From assembly GCA_023489425.1 (NCBI GenBank), contig JAMDCG010000050.1:1-49987 (forward strand): a stretch of DNA of 49,987 bases, in the 5' to 3' direction. Below the pieces are notes generated by a model. The model worked only from the letters and a program-made list of their open reading frames with translations, made no database searches and was not told where the DNA came from. The DNA comes from Thermoplasmatota archaeon. Lineage in GTDB: Archaea > Thermoplasmatota > Thermoplasmata > Thermoplasmatales > Thermoplasmataceae. Position numbers and translations under genes: made by a program. This document shows, piece by piece, positions 35,630-43,489 of the stretch (positions are counted from its first letter, which is position 1; each line of letters starts with the position of its first letter).

Positions 35630-36403
35630 ATGAATATAGCTGTTATTTCCATTGGAAATGAAGTTGTTAAGGGAAGAACGGTTGATTCTAATTCAGCAGA
35701 AATATCCTCATTTCTCACATCAAACGGGTTCAATGTAGCTTATCACATTGCGTGTAAGGATGAAACAGATGAAATATGCAAATCATTGAAGTTTTTATTA
35801 GATGAAGTTGATGTTATTATAACAACTGGCGGACTTGGGCCAACTATGGATGATATTTCTATTGAATCTATCAGTAAATGCCTCAGATTACCATTAGAAA
35901 TGAATCCTCATGCAGTGGATATTTTAAAGACAAAATATCTATCTCTAAAACTAGAATTGACAGAAGAGAGATTAAAAATGGCGAAAATGCCACTGGGTGC
36001 AGAAATAATAGAAAATAAAGGCGGTACCGCACCTGGCATGTTTCTCAAATATGATGGAAAAATAATATTTTCTGTTCCAGGCGTGCCGAGGGAGATGAGA
36101 TCTATGTTACCACAAATCCTTCTAAATATGGGCGTGTCTAAAAAAGCTTACATGAGCAAAGAAATAAGGGTAAATGGGATAATGGAAAGTGCCATTGCTC
36201 CACTGATAAAAGAAGTATTTGACGTTATGAACAATGGAATAAATATTAAATCCCATCCAGAATCCTTTGAATTTAATAATCCAGTTCTAATAATTGAATT
36301 CTACGGATATGGAGATAGTCAGGACGATATTGAAAATAGAATAAATTCTACATATAAAGAATTCAGTCAGAGAGTTAAAAATAAATTCAGCTTATCCATA
36401 TGA
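35630..36403 (+). CDS. CinA-like molybdopterin-binding-domain protein
   Basis: The MoaB/MoeA-type domain of CinA is complete: AVISIGNEVVKGRTVDSNSA at the N-terminus, DVIITTGGLGPTMDDISIES, and GGTAPGMFLKYDGKIIFSVP with GVPREM. In CinA this domain is linked to ADP-ribose/NMN-related hydrolase chemistry. The separate C-terminal PncC-type deamidase domain is absent; residues about 170-257 are the linker domain, as in other archaeal stand-alone forms. AGTGAGAG before the ATG may serve as ribosome-binding sequence. It is followed after 3 nt by a 58-codon gene. Confidence 0.9.
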   Translation: MNIAVISIGNEVVKGRTVDSNSAEISSFLTSNGFNVAYHIACKDETDEICKSLKFLLDEVDVIITTGGLGPTMDDISIESISKCLRLPLEMNPHAVDILKTKYLSLKLELTEERLKMAKMPLGAEIIENKGGTAPGMFLKYDGKIIFSVPGVPREMRSMLPQILLNMGVSKKAYMSKEIRVNGIMESAIAPLIKEVFDVMNNGINIKSHPESFEFNNPVLIIEFYGYGDSQDDIENRINSTYKEFSQRVKNKFSLSI

Positions 36404-36406
36404 GGC

Positions 36407-36583
36407 ATGATAAAAATGAGAGAGCTTGAGAAATTCGAAATTAGTGTTCTGAATTTATGCAAGGATGATAAACTGAGGGAAAAATTGAGAAATAAAATGC
36501 TTAAGAGTAAGCAACCTACTGACCCATTCCAACTTAAGAAAATTGAGAATAAGATAGAAAAGGCCAATAAGAAAATCTCTTAG
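36407..36583 (+). CDS. Small charged helical protein (58 residues), function unknown
   Basis: An uninterrupted ATG ORF, MIKMRELEKFEISVLNLCKD followed by a Lys-rich helical tail ending KIEKANKKIS, begins 3 nt after the CinA-like stop. Alternating charged and hydrophobic residues with a Pro-Thr-Asp-Pro turn (about residue 37-40) suggest two helices. The single Cys18 and lack of other motifs give no function. Operon position and coding-like composition support it as a real gene. It overlaps the end of the convergent SIS gene by 4 nt. Confidence 0.55.
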   Translation: MIKMRELEKFEISVLNLCKDDKLREKLRNKMLKSKQPTDPFQLKKIENKIEKANKKIS

Positions 36584-37608
36584 TGCTGGCCGGCTGGAAA
36601 TATTTCCATATCAAAATCATAATAGTCTTTTTCGTCGAATCTAAGTATATCTGGATTGATTCCAAGTTTAACTGCAAGATGGTAGGCAAGGAAATAGGTA
36701 TAAGTTATTGCCTGTATAGGTAATTCAAAGCTATTTCTGACATCAAGTTCTATTTCAAAGTCTCCTGGGCCACCAATGCCTATAGATTTCGCTCCAACAT
36801 ATTTTATTCCTCTGTTTATTTGTTCTACCCTTGATGTATCTTCGCGGTTGCATATGTTAATAAGCAGAGTATCTTTATTTGTAACAGATGTGCAACCGTG
36901 GTTATATTCTTCCAGTTCTATGCCTTCACTATGTATGTGTGTTGCCTCCTTTAGTTTTTGAGCAGTTTCCCGTGCGGCTATAAAATTGTTCCCCGCCCCT
37001 AGCACAAAAATATTTTTGACCTTTCCGATTTCCTTAACAATCGAGTTCATCTCAATATCTGCCCTCATAAGATTCTTATCTATCATGGAAATAAACCCTT
37101 CATAGTCATACTTTGATTTTTCATACTTATTGGCGATTATAAGAGACGCTAAAGAGTTATCAAAAAATGCCTTTGTGTTACATAGAGATTTATCCTTTTC
37201 CTGAATAACTATACTCTTGCTGGATATTTGCGCCAGTGAAGAATTTTGATCATGAGTCACACCGACACTGAATTTTTCTGGATATTTTCTTATTGACTGG
37301 ACAGTTGAATACGTTTTACCGGTATGTGAGAATGCAACAATATTATTTCCAGGCGTTTTGTAATTTTCAAGTTCATATGACTGTATATGATTCCATGGTT
37401 TATTTTCATCAGAAATAGACTGAAACCCAAGAACTCCTGCATGATATGATGTTCCGTTTCCTGTTACAGTTACAGAACCGCGTCTGAAATCAATTTCTTC
37501 ATCAATCACATTTTTTAGAGTAGTTTTTAGAGCTTTTGGAGTCTCCTTGAGCATTTCATACATTAAGTAAGGGTGCTTTGTTCTAACCTCTGGAATATCA
37601 TCCGTCAT
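36580..37608 (-). CDS. SIS-domain protein, GlmS-isomerase-like
   Basis: Two tandem SIS sugar-phosphate domains are visible: the first with VTVTGNGTSYHAGVLGFQSI and NIVAFSHTGKTYSTVQSIRK, the second with NIFVLGAGNNFIAARETAQK followed by LKEATHIHSEGIELEEYNHG and the C-terminal FDEKDYYDFDMEIFPAG. This is the arrangement of the isomerase half of glucosamine-6-phosphate synthase, without a glutaminase domain. The protein may be a deaminase/isomerase of an amino sugar or fructosamine phosphate. The start is ATG 37608 (MTDDIPEVR); the upstream TTG 37623 is less likely. The KTKHPYLMYEML-type N-terminus (RTKHPYLMYEMLKETP) matches the family. Confidence 0.85.
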   Translation of the reverse strand: MTDDIPEVRTKHPYLMYEMLKETPKALKTTLKNVIDEEIDFRRGSVTVTGNGTSYHAGVLGFQSISDENKPWNHIQSYELENYKTPGNNIVAFSHTGKTYSTVQSIRKYPEKFSVGVTHDQNSSLAQISSKSIVIQEKDKSLCNTKAFFDNSLASLIIANKYEKSKYDYEGFISMIDKNLMRADIEMNSIVKEIGKVKNIFVLGAGNNFIAARETAQKLKEATHIHSEGIELEEYNHGCTSVTNKDTLLINICNREDTSRVEQINRGIKYVGAKSIGIGGPGDFEIELDVRNSFELPIQAITYTYFLAYHLAVKLGINPDILRFDEKDYYDFDMEIFPAGQH

Positions 37609-37709
37609 ATTTCTTTTATTCAATCACAACATAATAAATTTTGGAAAAAAAGTTTTTACGCATTGCTCTTTCTTAAGAAATGTATATCTAATATGAAAAA
37701 TTAAAAAAA

Positions 37710-37717
37710 TTTAAAAA
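37710..37717 (+). promoter_or_regulatory. TATA box, leaderless-type promoter
   Basis: TTTAAAAA in an A-rich block ends about 20 nt before the ATG at 37738 (centre about 25 nt upstream). This spacing is typical of archaeal genes whose transcripts begin at or next to the start codon. Confidence 0.45.
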
Positions 37718-37737
37718 CCATATAGGGATTTAAATAT

Positions 37738-38091
37738 ATGCAAGAGCCGACTAAGATAGAAGGTGATTTTGGAAATATCATTGAATATTTTGTGAGGATG
37801 CTTGCAATACAGAAACGAAGAAATTTTCCCCTTCATAACTTTTCCTTTGAATACATTTCCCACACATATGTTAAAAATGCAGATAATAACGAAGAAATAG
37901 AAAGTATTGATTTCCCGGACAAGGAGAATGTAGACAGAGTTACCCGTTTGCTCTTTACGGTAAAAGGTGAGAATCTTTCGTTTGATTTTGAAGTGAGATG
38001 GACAGAACTAGTTGCAAATTTTAAAGATGGGGAGATAGATTTAGAAAGTTTTACAGAGCTTATAGATCAATCAACTTTCAGATTTTTCTGA
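37738..38091 (+). CDS. Hypothetical protein, 117 residues
   Basis: No family recognised. The protein is acidic, soluble and apparently alpha/beta, with segments such as NIIEYFVRMLAIQKRRNFPL, VTRLLFTVKGENLSFDFEVR and WTELVANFKDGEID. There are no cysteines or catalytic motifs. It has its own TATA-like element, and the stop is followed by a 60-nt spacer with a further promoter, so it is probably monocistronic. It opens the stretch of small membrane, glycosyltransferase and TerY-P-like genes. Confidence 0.6.
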   Translation: MQEPTKIEGDFGNIIEYFVRMLAIQKRRNFPLHNFSFEYISHTYVKNADNNEEIESIDFPDKENVDRVTRLLFTVKGENLSFDFEVRWTELVANFKDGEIDLESFTELIDQSTFRFF

Positions 38092-38127
38092 AAATTTCAT
38101 AATTTTTAGCCATATTCTAATAAAAAA

Positions 38128-38135
38128 TTTTATAC
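38128..38135 (+). promoter_or_regulatory. TATA box, leaderless-type promoter
   Basis: TTTTATAC-like sequence within AAATTTTATACC is centred about 24 nt before the ATG at 38155, matching the leaderless promoter spacing seen for several genes here. Confidence 0.45.
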
Positions 38136-38154
38136 CGGATAACTATAATATTCC

Positions 38155-38721
38155 ATGGCTCAGGTCAGGCTTAAGGGTAGATTGGATTCCTTTTATAAGT
38201 TGAGAAATGTAGTGATTCTGTCATTTATTATTACTTTTTTTCTGACAACCAATATAGGAAAGATATATATTCCAACAGATACTCTTTTAACCTCGAAGAT
38301 TGCTTCTTTCTATTCCAGTTCGTCGATCCTAACTTTTTATGGGACAATTATGGGTCTTATGATGGCTGCTTACACTGTGATGATCTCAATGATCCCGATC
38401 TTTCATCCAGAAAGCCTTAAGCAACCAATATTTGGTCAGATCAACAGATTATTTGTTTTTACCATAATGATAGGTCTTATCTCGATGTTGATGAATTTTG
38501 CCAGCTCAGTTGTTGTCTATCATACCTCTTATTATATTATATTCCTAGAGATTTTTCTTTTCATTTCCCTGATCACGGGAATAATCTTTTCTGTTCTCTC
38601 TCTTTCTGATATATTTAATATATTGAGGGGAAAAAGGATCGGGAAGGAATCTGAACCTATGAGAGGGACTAGAGGAAGCAGAACTGTTCCCATTAGTGAG
38701 ATAGATGATTCAAGACATTGA
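38155..38721 (+). CDS. Four-helix membrane protein upstream of a glycosyltransferase
   Basis: The 188-residue product has about four transmembrane helices (residues about 20-36, 58-80, 99-121 and 125-150), starts with a basic cytoplasmic segment (MAQVRLKGRLDSFYKLRN), and ends in a polar Arg/Ser-rich tail. No known family. It overlaps the glycosyltransferase gene by 17 nt and shares its promoter, so it probably acts with it at the membrane, perhaps as a scaffold or lipid-handling partner (inference). Confidence 0.7.
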   Translation: MAQVRLKGRLDSFYKLRNVVILSFIITFFLTTNIGKIYIPTDTLLTSKIASFYSSSSILTFYGTIMGLMMAAYTVMISMIPIFHPESLKQPIFGQINRLFVFTIMIGLISMLMNFASSVVVYHTSYYIIFLEIFLFISLITGIIFSVLSLSDIFNILRGKRIGKESEPMRGTRGSRTVPISEIDDSRH

Positions 38722-39796
38722 AATTATAAAAATACTCTGGGCATTCATCATATTGGTACTTATAGTATTTCTATCCCTAAGGATATATCTTGTTGTGTGG
38801 TGGAAAAGACAAAGTTCCAGTCAGAAGAATATAGCTTTAAAAAAGGTTACCGTTATATTTCCGTGCAAGGGCGTCGATCTTAATTTTGAAAAAAATTTAG
38901 ATGCAATAAAACATCAAACAGTCGAACAGTATAATATTGTTGCTGTTGTTGATCATTTAGATGATCCTGCGGTTCAGATACTGAAAAAACATGACATGGA
39001 AATTCTAGTTTCAGATGGCGGTCACAGCGGGAGTGGAAAAGTTGGTGCTATAGCAACTGCACTCAAAAAATATCAGGAAAGTGATTACTTTGCTATTTTG
39101 GATTCAGATACACTTGTTAAACCCAACTGGCTGCAAAGTCTTTTAGGTCCTCTTGCGGACAAAAATATAGGTGCAAGCACAACTTATCCCTATTATGATC
39201 CTGCTGACAGAGGAAATATATGGGACTATATTAAAAAAACATGGGGATACCTTGGAATAAACATGATGGAGTTCAGATTGACAAGATTTGTTTGGGGAGG
39301 ATCGGTCGCCTTCAGGAATGATTTAATTTTTCCAGATAATTTTGAAAAGTTTGCTAATTCCATTTCAGATGATTCCACAATTACATCCATTTGCAAGGAA
39401 AGAAATCTCAAGATTGCTTATGCTCATAATACTAGACCAGTTGTATACACTAGAGAGGATAGAAAAACCTTCATGGAATGGTCCAATAGGCAAATTGCCA
39501 TAAGCATATCTCACAGTAAGAACGCATTCTATGCAGGAATTGGGATTTATGGTATAGTAATATTATATGTAATTGCCTTAATCCCACTATCCATTTTTGT
39601 CTGGAACTTATTCCTTCTCGGATACATTCCATGGGGAATGGCAATTGCCATTAACGTTTCTAGAGAGAAGCAGAACATAATGATGGTTACAATAGCGTCA
39701 ATAGTGTTACCATTTATCTATTTCATCAATATGATTACTGGAGTTAGATCAACCCATATTGAATGGAGAGGAAAGAAGTATGAATTAAAAAAATGA
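38705..39796 (+). CDS. Membrane glycosyltransferase, GT2/GT21-like
   Basis: A family-2 type glycosyltransferase with one N-terminal membrane helix (about residues 8-30) and two or three C-terminal helices (about 275-345). The catalytic domain has VTVIFPCKGVDLNFEKNLDA, the sugar-nucleotide region SGSGKVGAIATALKKYQ (like the SGKV element of ceramide glucosyltransferases), the DSDT (DxD-type) motif at ILDSDTLVKPNW, the acceptor-base region ISDDSTITSICKERN, and EWSNRQIAIS in place of the QxxRW motif. It probably glycosylates a membrane lipid or lipid carrier; donor and acceptor unknown. Confidence 0.85.
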   Translation: MIQDIEIIKILWAFIILVLIVFLSLRIYLVVWWKRQSSSQKNIALKKVTVIFPCKGVDLNFEKNLDAIKHQTVEQYNIVAVVDHLDDPAVQILKKHDMEILVSDGGHSGSGKVGAIATALKKYQESDYFAILDSDTLVKPNWLQSLLGPLADKNIGASTTYPYYDPADRGNIWDYIKKTWGYLGINMMEFRLTRFVWGGSVAFRNDLIFPDNFEKFANSISDDSTITSICKERNLKIAYAHNTRPVVYTREDRKTFMEWSNRQIAISISHSKNAFYAGIGIYGIVILYVIALIPLSIFVWNLFLLGYIPWGMAIAINVSREKQNIMMVTIASIVLPFIYFINMITGVRSTHIEWRGKKYELKK

Positions 39797-39829
39797 TATA
39801 TTTTAATAGCTTAAAATTATCAATCTACC

Positions 39830-40162
39830 ATGGCATCATTTAAGCTTTATTATAAAATAGGGATAATAGGAGCTCTCATAAACATAGTTCTAGCATTGAT
39901 TCTGTTTGTGCTGCATGACATTACAAGCTATATTTCATTCTTTGGAAAGGTGAGTGCAGGGGCTGCTGTAGTTGATAACTTACTCTTCAGTGTTATTGGA
40001 ATAATAGGCGTCGAACTTAGCAGAAGAAAGAAAGAAATTGGTCTAACAACTATGGCTGTAATTTCCGTTGCAGGAATAATAGCATATCCCGGAATTTTCA
40101 TTATAGGTTATATAGTAATTCTAGTAGCAGTGTTTCTTGGATTATTTGAAAAGAAGCATTGA
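39830..40162 (+). CDS. Small membrane protein, function unknown
   Basis: The 110-residue hydrophobic protein has about four helices (residues about 7-27, 43-62, 72-88 and 90-105) separated by short basic loops (SRRKKEIG) and a C-terminal FEKKH tail. The Gly/Ile-rich pattern is reminiscent of small DUF4064-type membrane proteins, but the assignment is not secure. A TATA-like CTTAAAATTA stands about 17-25 nt before the ATG. It lies between the glycosyltransferase and the vWA gene. Confidence 0.62.
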   Translation: MASFKLYYKIGIIGALINIVLALILFVLHDITSYISFFGKVSAGAAVVDNLLFSVIGIIGVELSRRKKEIGLTTMAVISVAGIIAYPGIFIIGYIVILVAVFLGLFEKKH

Positions 40163-40166
40163 TAAA

Positions 40167-40174
40167 TTTTATAT
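40167..40174 (+). promoter_or_regulatory. TATA box of the vWA-PP2C operon
   Basis: TTTTATAT within AAATTTTATATTTAATG is centred about 26 nt before the ATG at 40196, which fits a leaderless transcript starting at the vWA gene. GGAATGAAAG downstream is not needed as a Shine-Dalgarno sequence. Confidence 0.5.
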
Positions 40175-40195
40175 TTAATGAAGGAATGAAAGTAA

Positions 40196-41017
40196 ATGAC
40201 ATATGACGCAGAAATAAGCAGAAGAAATCCTGGGCTCTTCATTTTTCTCCTAGATCAGTCAAGATCTATGAGTAGAAAGATTGCAGGAGGACAGAGATCA
40301 AAAGCCCAAGAGGCCTCAGATGCAATTAACAGGCAGTTGAATGAGGTTATAAGTAGATGTACAAAGTCAGATGGCATAAGACCTTATTTTGATGTTGGAG
40401 TAATTGGTTACGGATTCAAGAGTGGAGATGCACGGGGCTTGATTGGAGATAGTCCTGTATCAATTTCAGAACTTGAGAGTCATATTTTGAAAATGGAGAA
40501 ACATTCTGAGGAAATAGATGGTGAAACAATTGAAACGGAGTTTCCAGTTTGGTTTGAACCTGTCGCATCATACGATACTCCCATGGTAAAAGCTCTAACA
40601 ATTGCTAAGGAATGGACAGAGAAGTGGATTGGAGAGCATGGGAATTCTTTTCCCCCGGTTATCATAAATATTAGTGATGGTGGGGCAACGGATGGGAATC
40701 CATCTGACATTGCTGAAGAGATAATGAACATGGAAACTTCTGATGGGAAGGTTCTATTGTGGAACTGCCATCTCTCCGAAAAGGATGAAAAACCAATAAG
40801 TTTTCCAAAGGATGAAACAGAAATACCTGAGGATAAGAACGCAAGAACAATGTTTTCAATGACAAGCGTTGTTCCAGAGCCAATGGTTGCCATAGCAAAG
40901 GAGGAATTCTCAAACGTTGAAAGTGGTTCCAAAGCATATGTTTTTAACGCAAATCTTGAAGAATTGATAAAGCTTCTGGACATTGGAACAAGAGTGGTAT
41001 ATAACAAGGTAGAATGA
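40196..41017 (+). CDS. TerY-like von Willebrand factor A domain protein
   Basis: The 273-residue protein is a single vWA domain. The metal-ion-dependent adhesion site is complete: FIFLLDQSRSMS (Asp20-x-Ser22-x-Ser24), a Thr in ASYDTPMVKALTIA, and Asp in IINISDGGATDG. TerY-type vWA proteins present partner proteins in Ter stress systems. Its stop overlaps the start of a PP2C-type gene (ATGA), and a protein kinase gene follows convergently. The vWA-PP2C-kinase set is the known TerY-P triad composition. It is cytoplasmic, with no signal peptide. Confidence 0.88.
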   Translation: MTYDAEISRRNPGLFIFLLDQSRSMSRKIAGGQRSKAQEASDAINRQLNEVISRCTKSDGIRPYFDVGVIGYGFKSGDARGLIGDSPVSISELESHILKMEKHSEEIDGETIETEFPVWFEPVASYDTPMVKALTIAKEWTEKWIGEHGNSFPPVIINISDGGATDGNPSDIAEEIMNMETSDGKVLLWNCHLSEKDEKPISFPKDETEIPEDKNARTMFSMTSVVPEPMVAIAKEEFSNVESGSKAYVFNANLEELIKLLDIGTRVVYNKVE

Positions 41018-41730
41018 TGGAGGTTCACTCCTTTAATTTTTCTAAATCTGGAAACAATCCTGAGGAGACAGAGGATTCCCTGAGTATAAATCTTGAAAAA
41101 CTAAAGTTCGCCATAGCTGATGGTGCAAGTGATTCTATATTTTCAGGACAGTGGGCTTTTGCCCTGACAAACGAGTTCGTTAATAACAATGGGGATGAGA
41201 AAATAAAAAACGACATAGGGCAATTTATTCAAGATTCCAGAAAGATGTGGTATGAGAGCATAAACTGGAAAGGACTTAAATGGAATGTTAAAAACAAGGC
41301 TGTTCGAGGAGCCTATTCAACTTTTTTGGGTATTAGTACAGAATTTGGTTCTATGGAAAGCTTAATTGTTCATGCTATAGGAGATTCATGTATTTTCATC
41401 TTTGATGAGGGCAAGATGAAAAGTTTTCCACTTAATTCCCCAGATCAATTTGGTATTCACCCAAGTCTCGTCTGGTCTGGATATGGTTTCCCCCTAAACA
41501 ATAAACCCTTTGAACAGAAATTAAATATTAAGCAGGAGAAATTTAAGATTATTAAAGGAAATGAGATAATACTCGCGACTGATGCCATGTCAAAATTTAT
41601 AATGGAGGCAGGCGAAGATAGTTTCGGACTATTATGGGATCATTATAATGACAGAACTTTTTTTGATGATATGAGAAACGAAAATACCATAAAAAATGAT
41701 GACCTTTCAGCCATACTTATCTCATTCTGA
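41014..41730 (+). CDS. Divergent PP2C-like phosphatase of the TerY-P-like triad
   Basis: PPM-fold protein of 238 residues, more divergent than the one at 16562-17287 but with all metal positions retained: EETEDSLSIN, FAIADGASDSIFSGQWA, VHAIGDSCIFIFDEG, EIILATDAMSKFIME, and KNDDLSAILISF. The start overlaps the vWA stop by 4 nt, so translation is coupled. It likely reverses phosphorylation by the kinase encoded opposite; the two genes overlap by 14 nt tail to tail. Target proteins unknown. Confidence 0.85.
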   Translation: MMEVHSFNFSKSGNNPEETEDSLSINLEKLKFAIADGASDSIFSGQWAFALTNEFVNNNGDEKIKNDIGQFIQDSRKMWYESINWKGLKWNVKNKAVRGAYSTFLGISTEFGSMESLIVHAIGDSCIFIFDEGKMKSFPLNSPDQFGIHPSLVWSGYGFPLNNKPFEQKLNIKQEKFKIIKGNEIILATDAMSKFIMEAGEDSFGLLWDHYNDRTFFDDMRNENTIKNDDLSAILISF

Positions 41731-43102
41731 GAAGAGTGGAAGGATCAAAACCTGACCAGTCTGGAGGCTGCCCCAGGTATTCATTTATTAGTTTTACCAG
41801 CTTCTTTAATTTTGGACTTTCAGATTGAACGTCCCTTAACGCTTTTGAGCGATCTGGAGATTCGAAATCAGTAATATCAAAGAGAAGCTTATCGGGGTCG
41901 TCCCCATTATATTTCCATAACTTCGGATTTTTTGAAAGTGCGATCAATGAGGTATATATTATGAGTATAGAGAAATTATCAAGTCTTTCTCCGTAGTATT
42001 TGCCCCTCCTTGGATGCTGGAATGATTCATGTCCAAGCTCTTCTGAACCAAGTTTTTTAAGGGCTGGAACAAACATTCCGTCATAGTCAATAAGTTTTAC
42101 ATTATTACCTGTATCTATCAATATATTATCACACGAGAGGTCACCGTGTGCTATGAAATTGTTCTGCATTTCCGTGATACAGTTTACGAGATTGTTTCCG
42201 ATTGCCTTAAATGTTTCATGGTTCGCTAAATTCTCTTTTATAAAAGTATGAAGAGTTTTTCCTTCGATCCACTTCATAGTCACCGCTGGAAAATACTCCT
42301 TCGGTCGTTGTGTCACCCTTAATGCATCCTGGTAGAACTTAAAATCAAGAAGGAATGAAATTTGTGAATCATTTATTTTTTTGGAAACTTCATAATATCT
42401 GAGTTGAATATTTGGACTTCCTCTTGTGAAGCATTTCAGTGCAAAGTCTCCAGCATTACTCCTGTATTTGAAGACCACACCAAAATTACCTGCTCCCTGA
42501 ATAATACTTGAATACTTCACATTCTGGTTTTTCTCAAATGTTATTCCTTTAAGTTCATCATAATTTTTAGATAAAGAAAAGTTTGGGTTCTGCAAAGACT
42601 GAGCATACTGTGATGAGGTTGGCCAGGATCTTTTCACAGGTGTGAATATAGATCCCGTAGACATAGACGATAGGGTCTTTTCCTTAACTACATTATTTAT
42701 GGATTGATTTTCTTCAGGAGCATGACTTTCTTCTATACCTATTATTCTCATATTTTCTTTTAGTTTTTCCATATCAATGTCCATTCGAGTGAATTTACCA
42801 TCTTTGGCAATCGAATAAAAGGAGAAACTATACTTTTTCTCATTGTCCAGTCTGTATGATAATCTGAATTCGTCTCTAATTTTTTTGAGTTTTACTACTC
42901 TATCCCGAAGTTTATAATCCCTTATTGTGACCTCCATGCTCTTAATATATTTTCTATGCTTCGGAGTTACAAAGACATTAAGGGTACCGTCATCCTTGTT
43001 ATATTCCACTTCACGAATTTCTATTGATGGTTCATAGGATTCATATTTCTTGATCCTTATGTTGTGAATCCTTTCTCTAATTCCTTTCCTCGATTCGACC
43101 AT
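41717..43102 (-). CDS. Serine/threonine protein kinase-like protein of the TerY-P-like triad
   Basis: The 461-residue protein has an N-terminal beta-rich region (about 1-125), a Ser/Pro-rich linker, then a kinase domain: Gly-rich loop GAGNFGVVF (203-211), ATP-binding Lys223 (FALKCF), catalytic loop HGDLSCDNILI (Asp321), metal Asp339 in LIDYDGMF replacing DFG, and EELGHESFQHPRRG in the activation segment. The catalytic loop and DYDG form are those of bacterial/archaeal kinases linked to TerY-P systems. The C-terminal PPDWSGFDPSTLL is a short conserved-looking tail. All catalytic residues are present, so activity is likely. Convergent with the PP2C gene. Confidence 0.86.
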   Translation of the reverse strand: MVESRKGIRERIHNIRIKKYESYEPSIEIREVEYNKDDGTLNVFVTPKHRKYIKSMEVTIRDYKLRDRVVKLKKIRDEFRLSYRLDNEKKYSFSFYSIAKDGKFTRMDIDMEKLKENMRIIGIEESHAPEENQSINNVVKEKTLSSMSTGSIFTPVKRSWPTSSQYAQSLQNPNFSLSKNYDELKGITFEKNQNVKYSSIIQGAGNFGVVFKYRSNAGDFALKCFTRGSPNIQLRYYEVSKKINDSQISFLLDFKFYQDALRVTQRPKEYFPAVTMKWIEGKTLHTFIKENLANHETFKAIGNNLVNCITEMQNNFIAHGDLSCDNILIDTGNNVKLIDYDGMFVPALKKLGSEELGHESFQHPRRGKYYGERLDNFSILIIYTSLIALSKNPKLWKYNGDDPDKLLFDITDFESPDRSKALRDVQSESPKLKKLVKLINEYLGQPPDWSGFDPSTLLRMR

Positions 43103-43489
43103 TGTTCCACCAATTAATAGATAAAACTATTACTGGAAAATCTCTGGTTAACCGAATGATTTGTTTGGTAAAACATACAGATCGAATATGGCCTTTTGAC
43201 TAATTTCTCCTTATTTTTTCCACTCAAAAATTTAGAGAATTCTAACTTCATTAAATTCTTATATTCTCGATCTTAATTAATCTTTACAACGAATTAGATG
43301 TAAAATGCGAAAATGAATATCATAAAAGGTTTAATTTATAACTTTTGAATCAACTCATGATGCGTAATTGAACGTGTTAAAGTATCTGATTAATTAAGCT
43401 CTGTACTTGTTTCTAAATCAGAAATTATAGTGGATAATGAAGGGATATTACAGGCAAAAACCTTAATGTTATTCTTACTATCATGAAAT
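43103..43489. other. AT-rich intergenic region between kinase and helicase-nuclease genes
   Basis: About 390 nt with no convincing gene. It holds the divergent promoters of the kinase gene (minus) and the helicase-nuclease gene (plus). TTAATTTATAAC near 43331-43342 is a TATA-like element, but it is about 155 nt before the helicase ATG; a weaker AT block (CCTTAATGTTATTC, about 43461-43474) is closer. I found no tRNA or clear repeats. Confidence 0.45.

Noticed and set aside
40480..41028. 182-codon ORF antisense to the vWA gene
   Set aside because: Long, but it covers the opposite strand of a gene with clear MIDAS motifs; no domain or start signal of its own.
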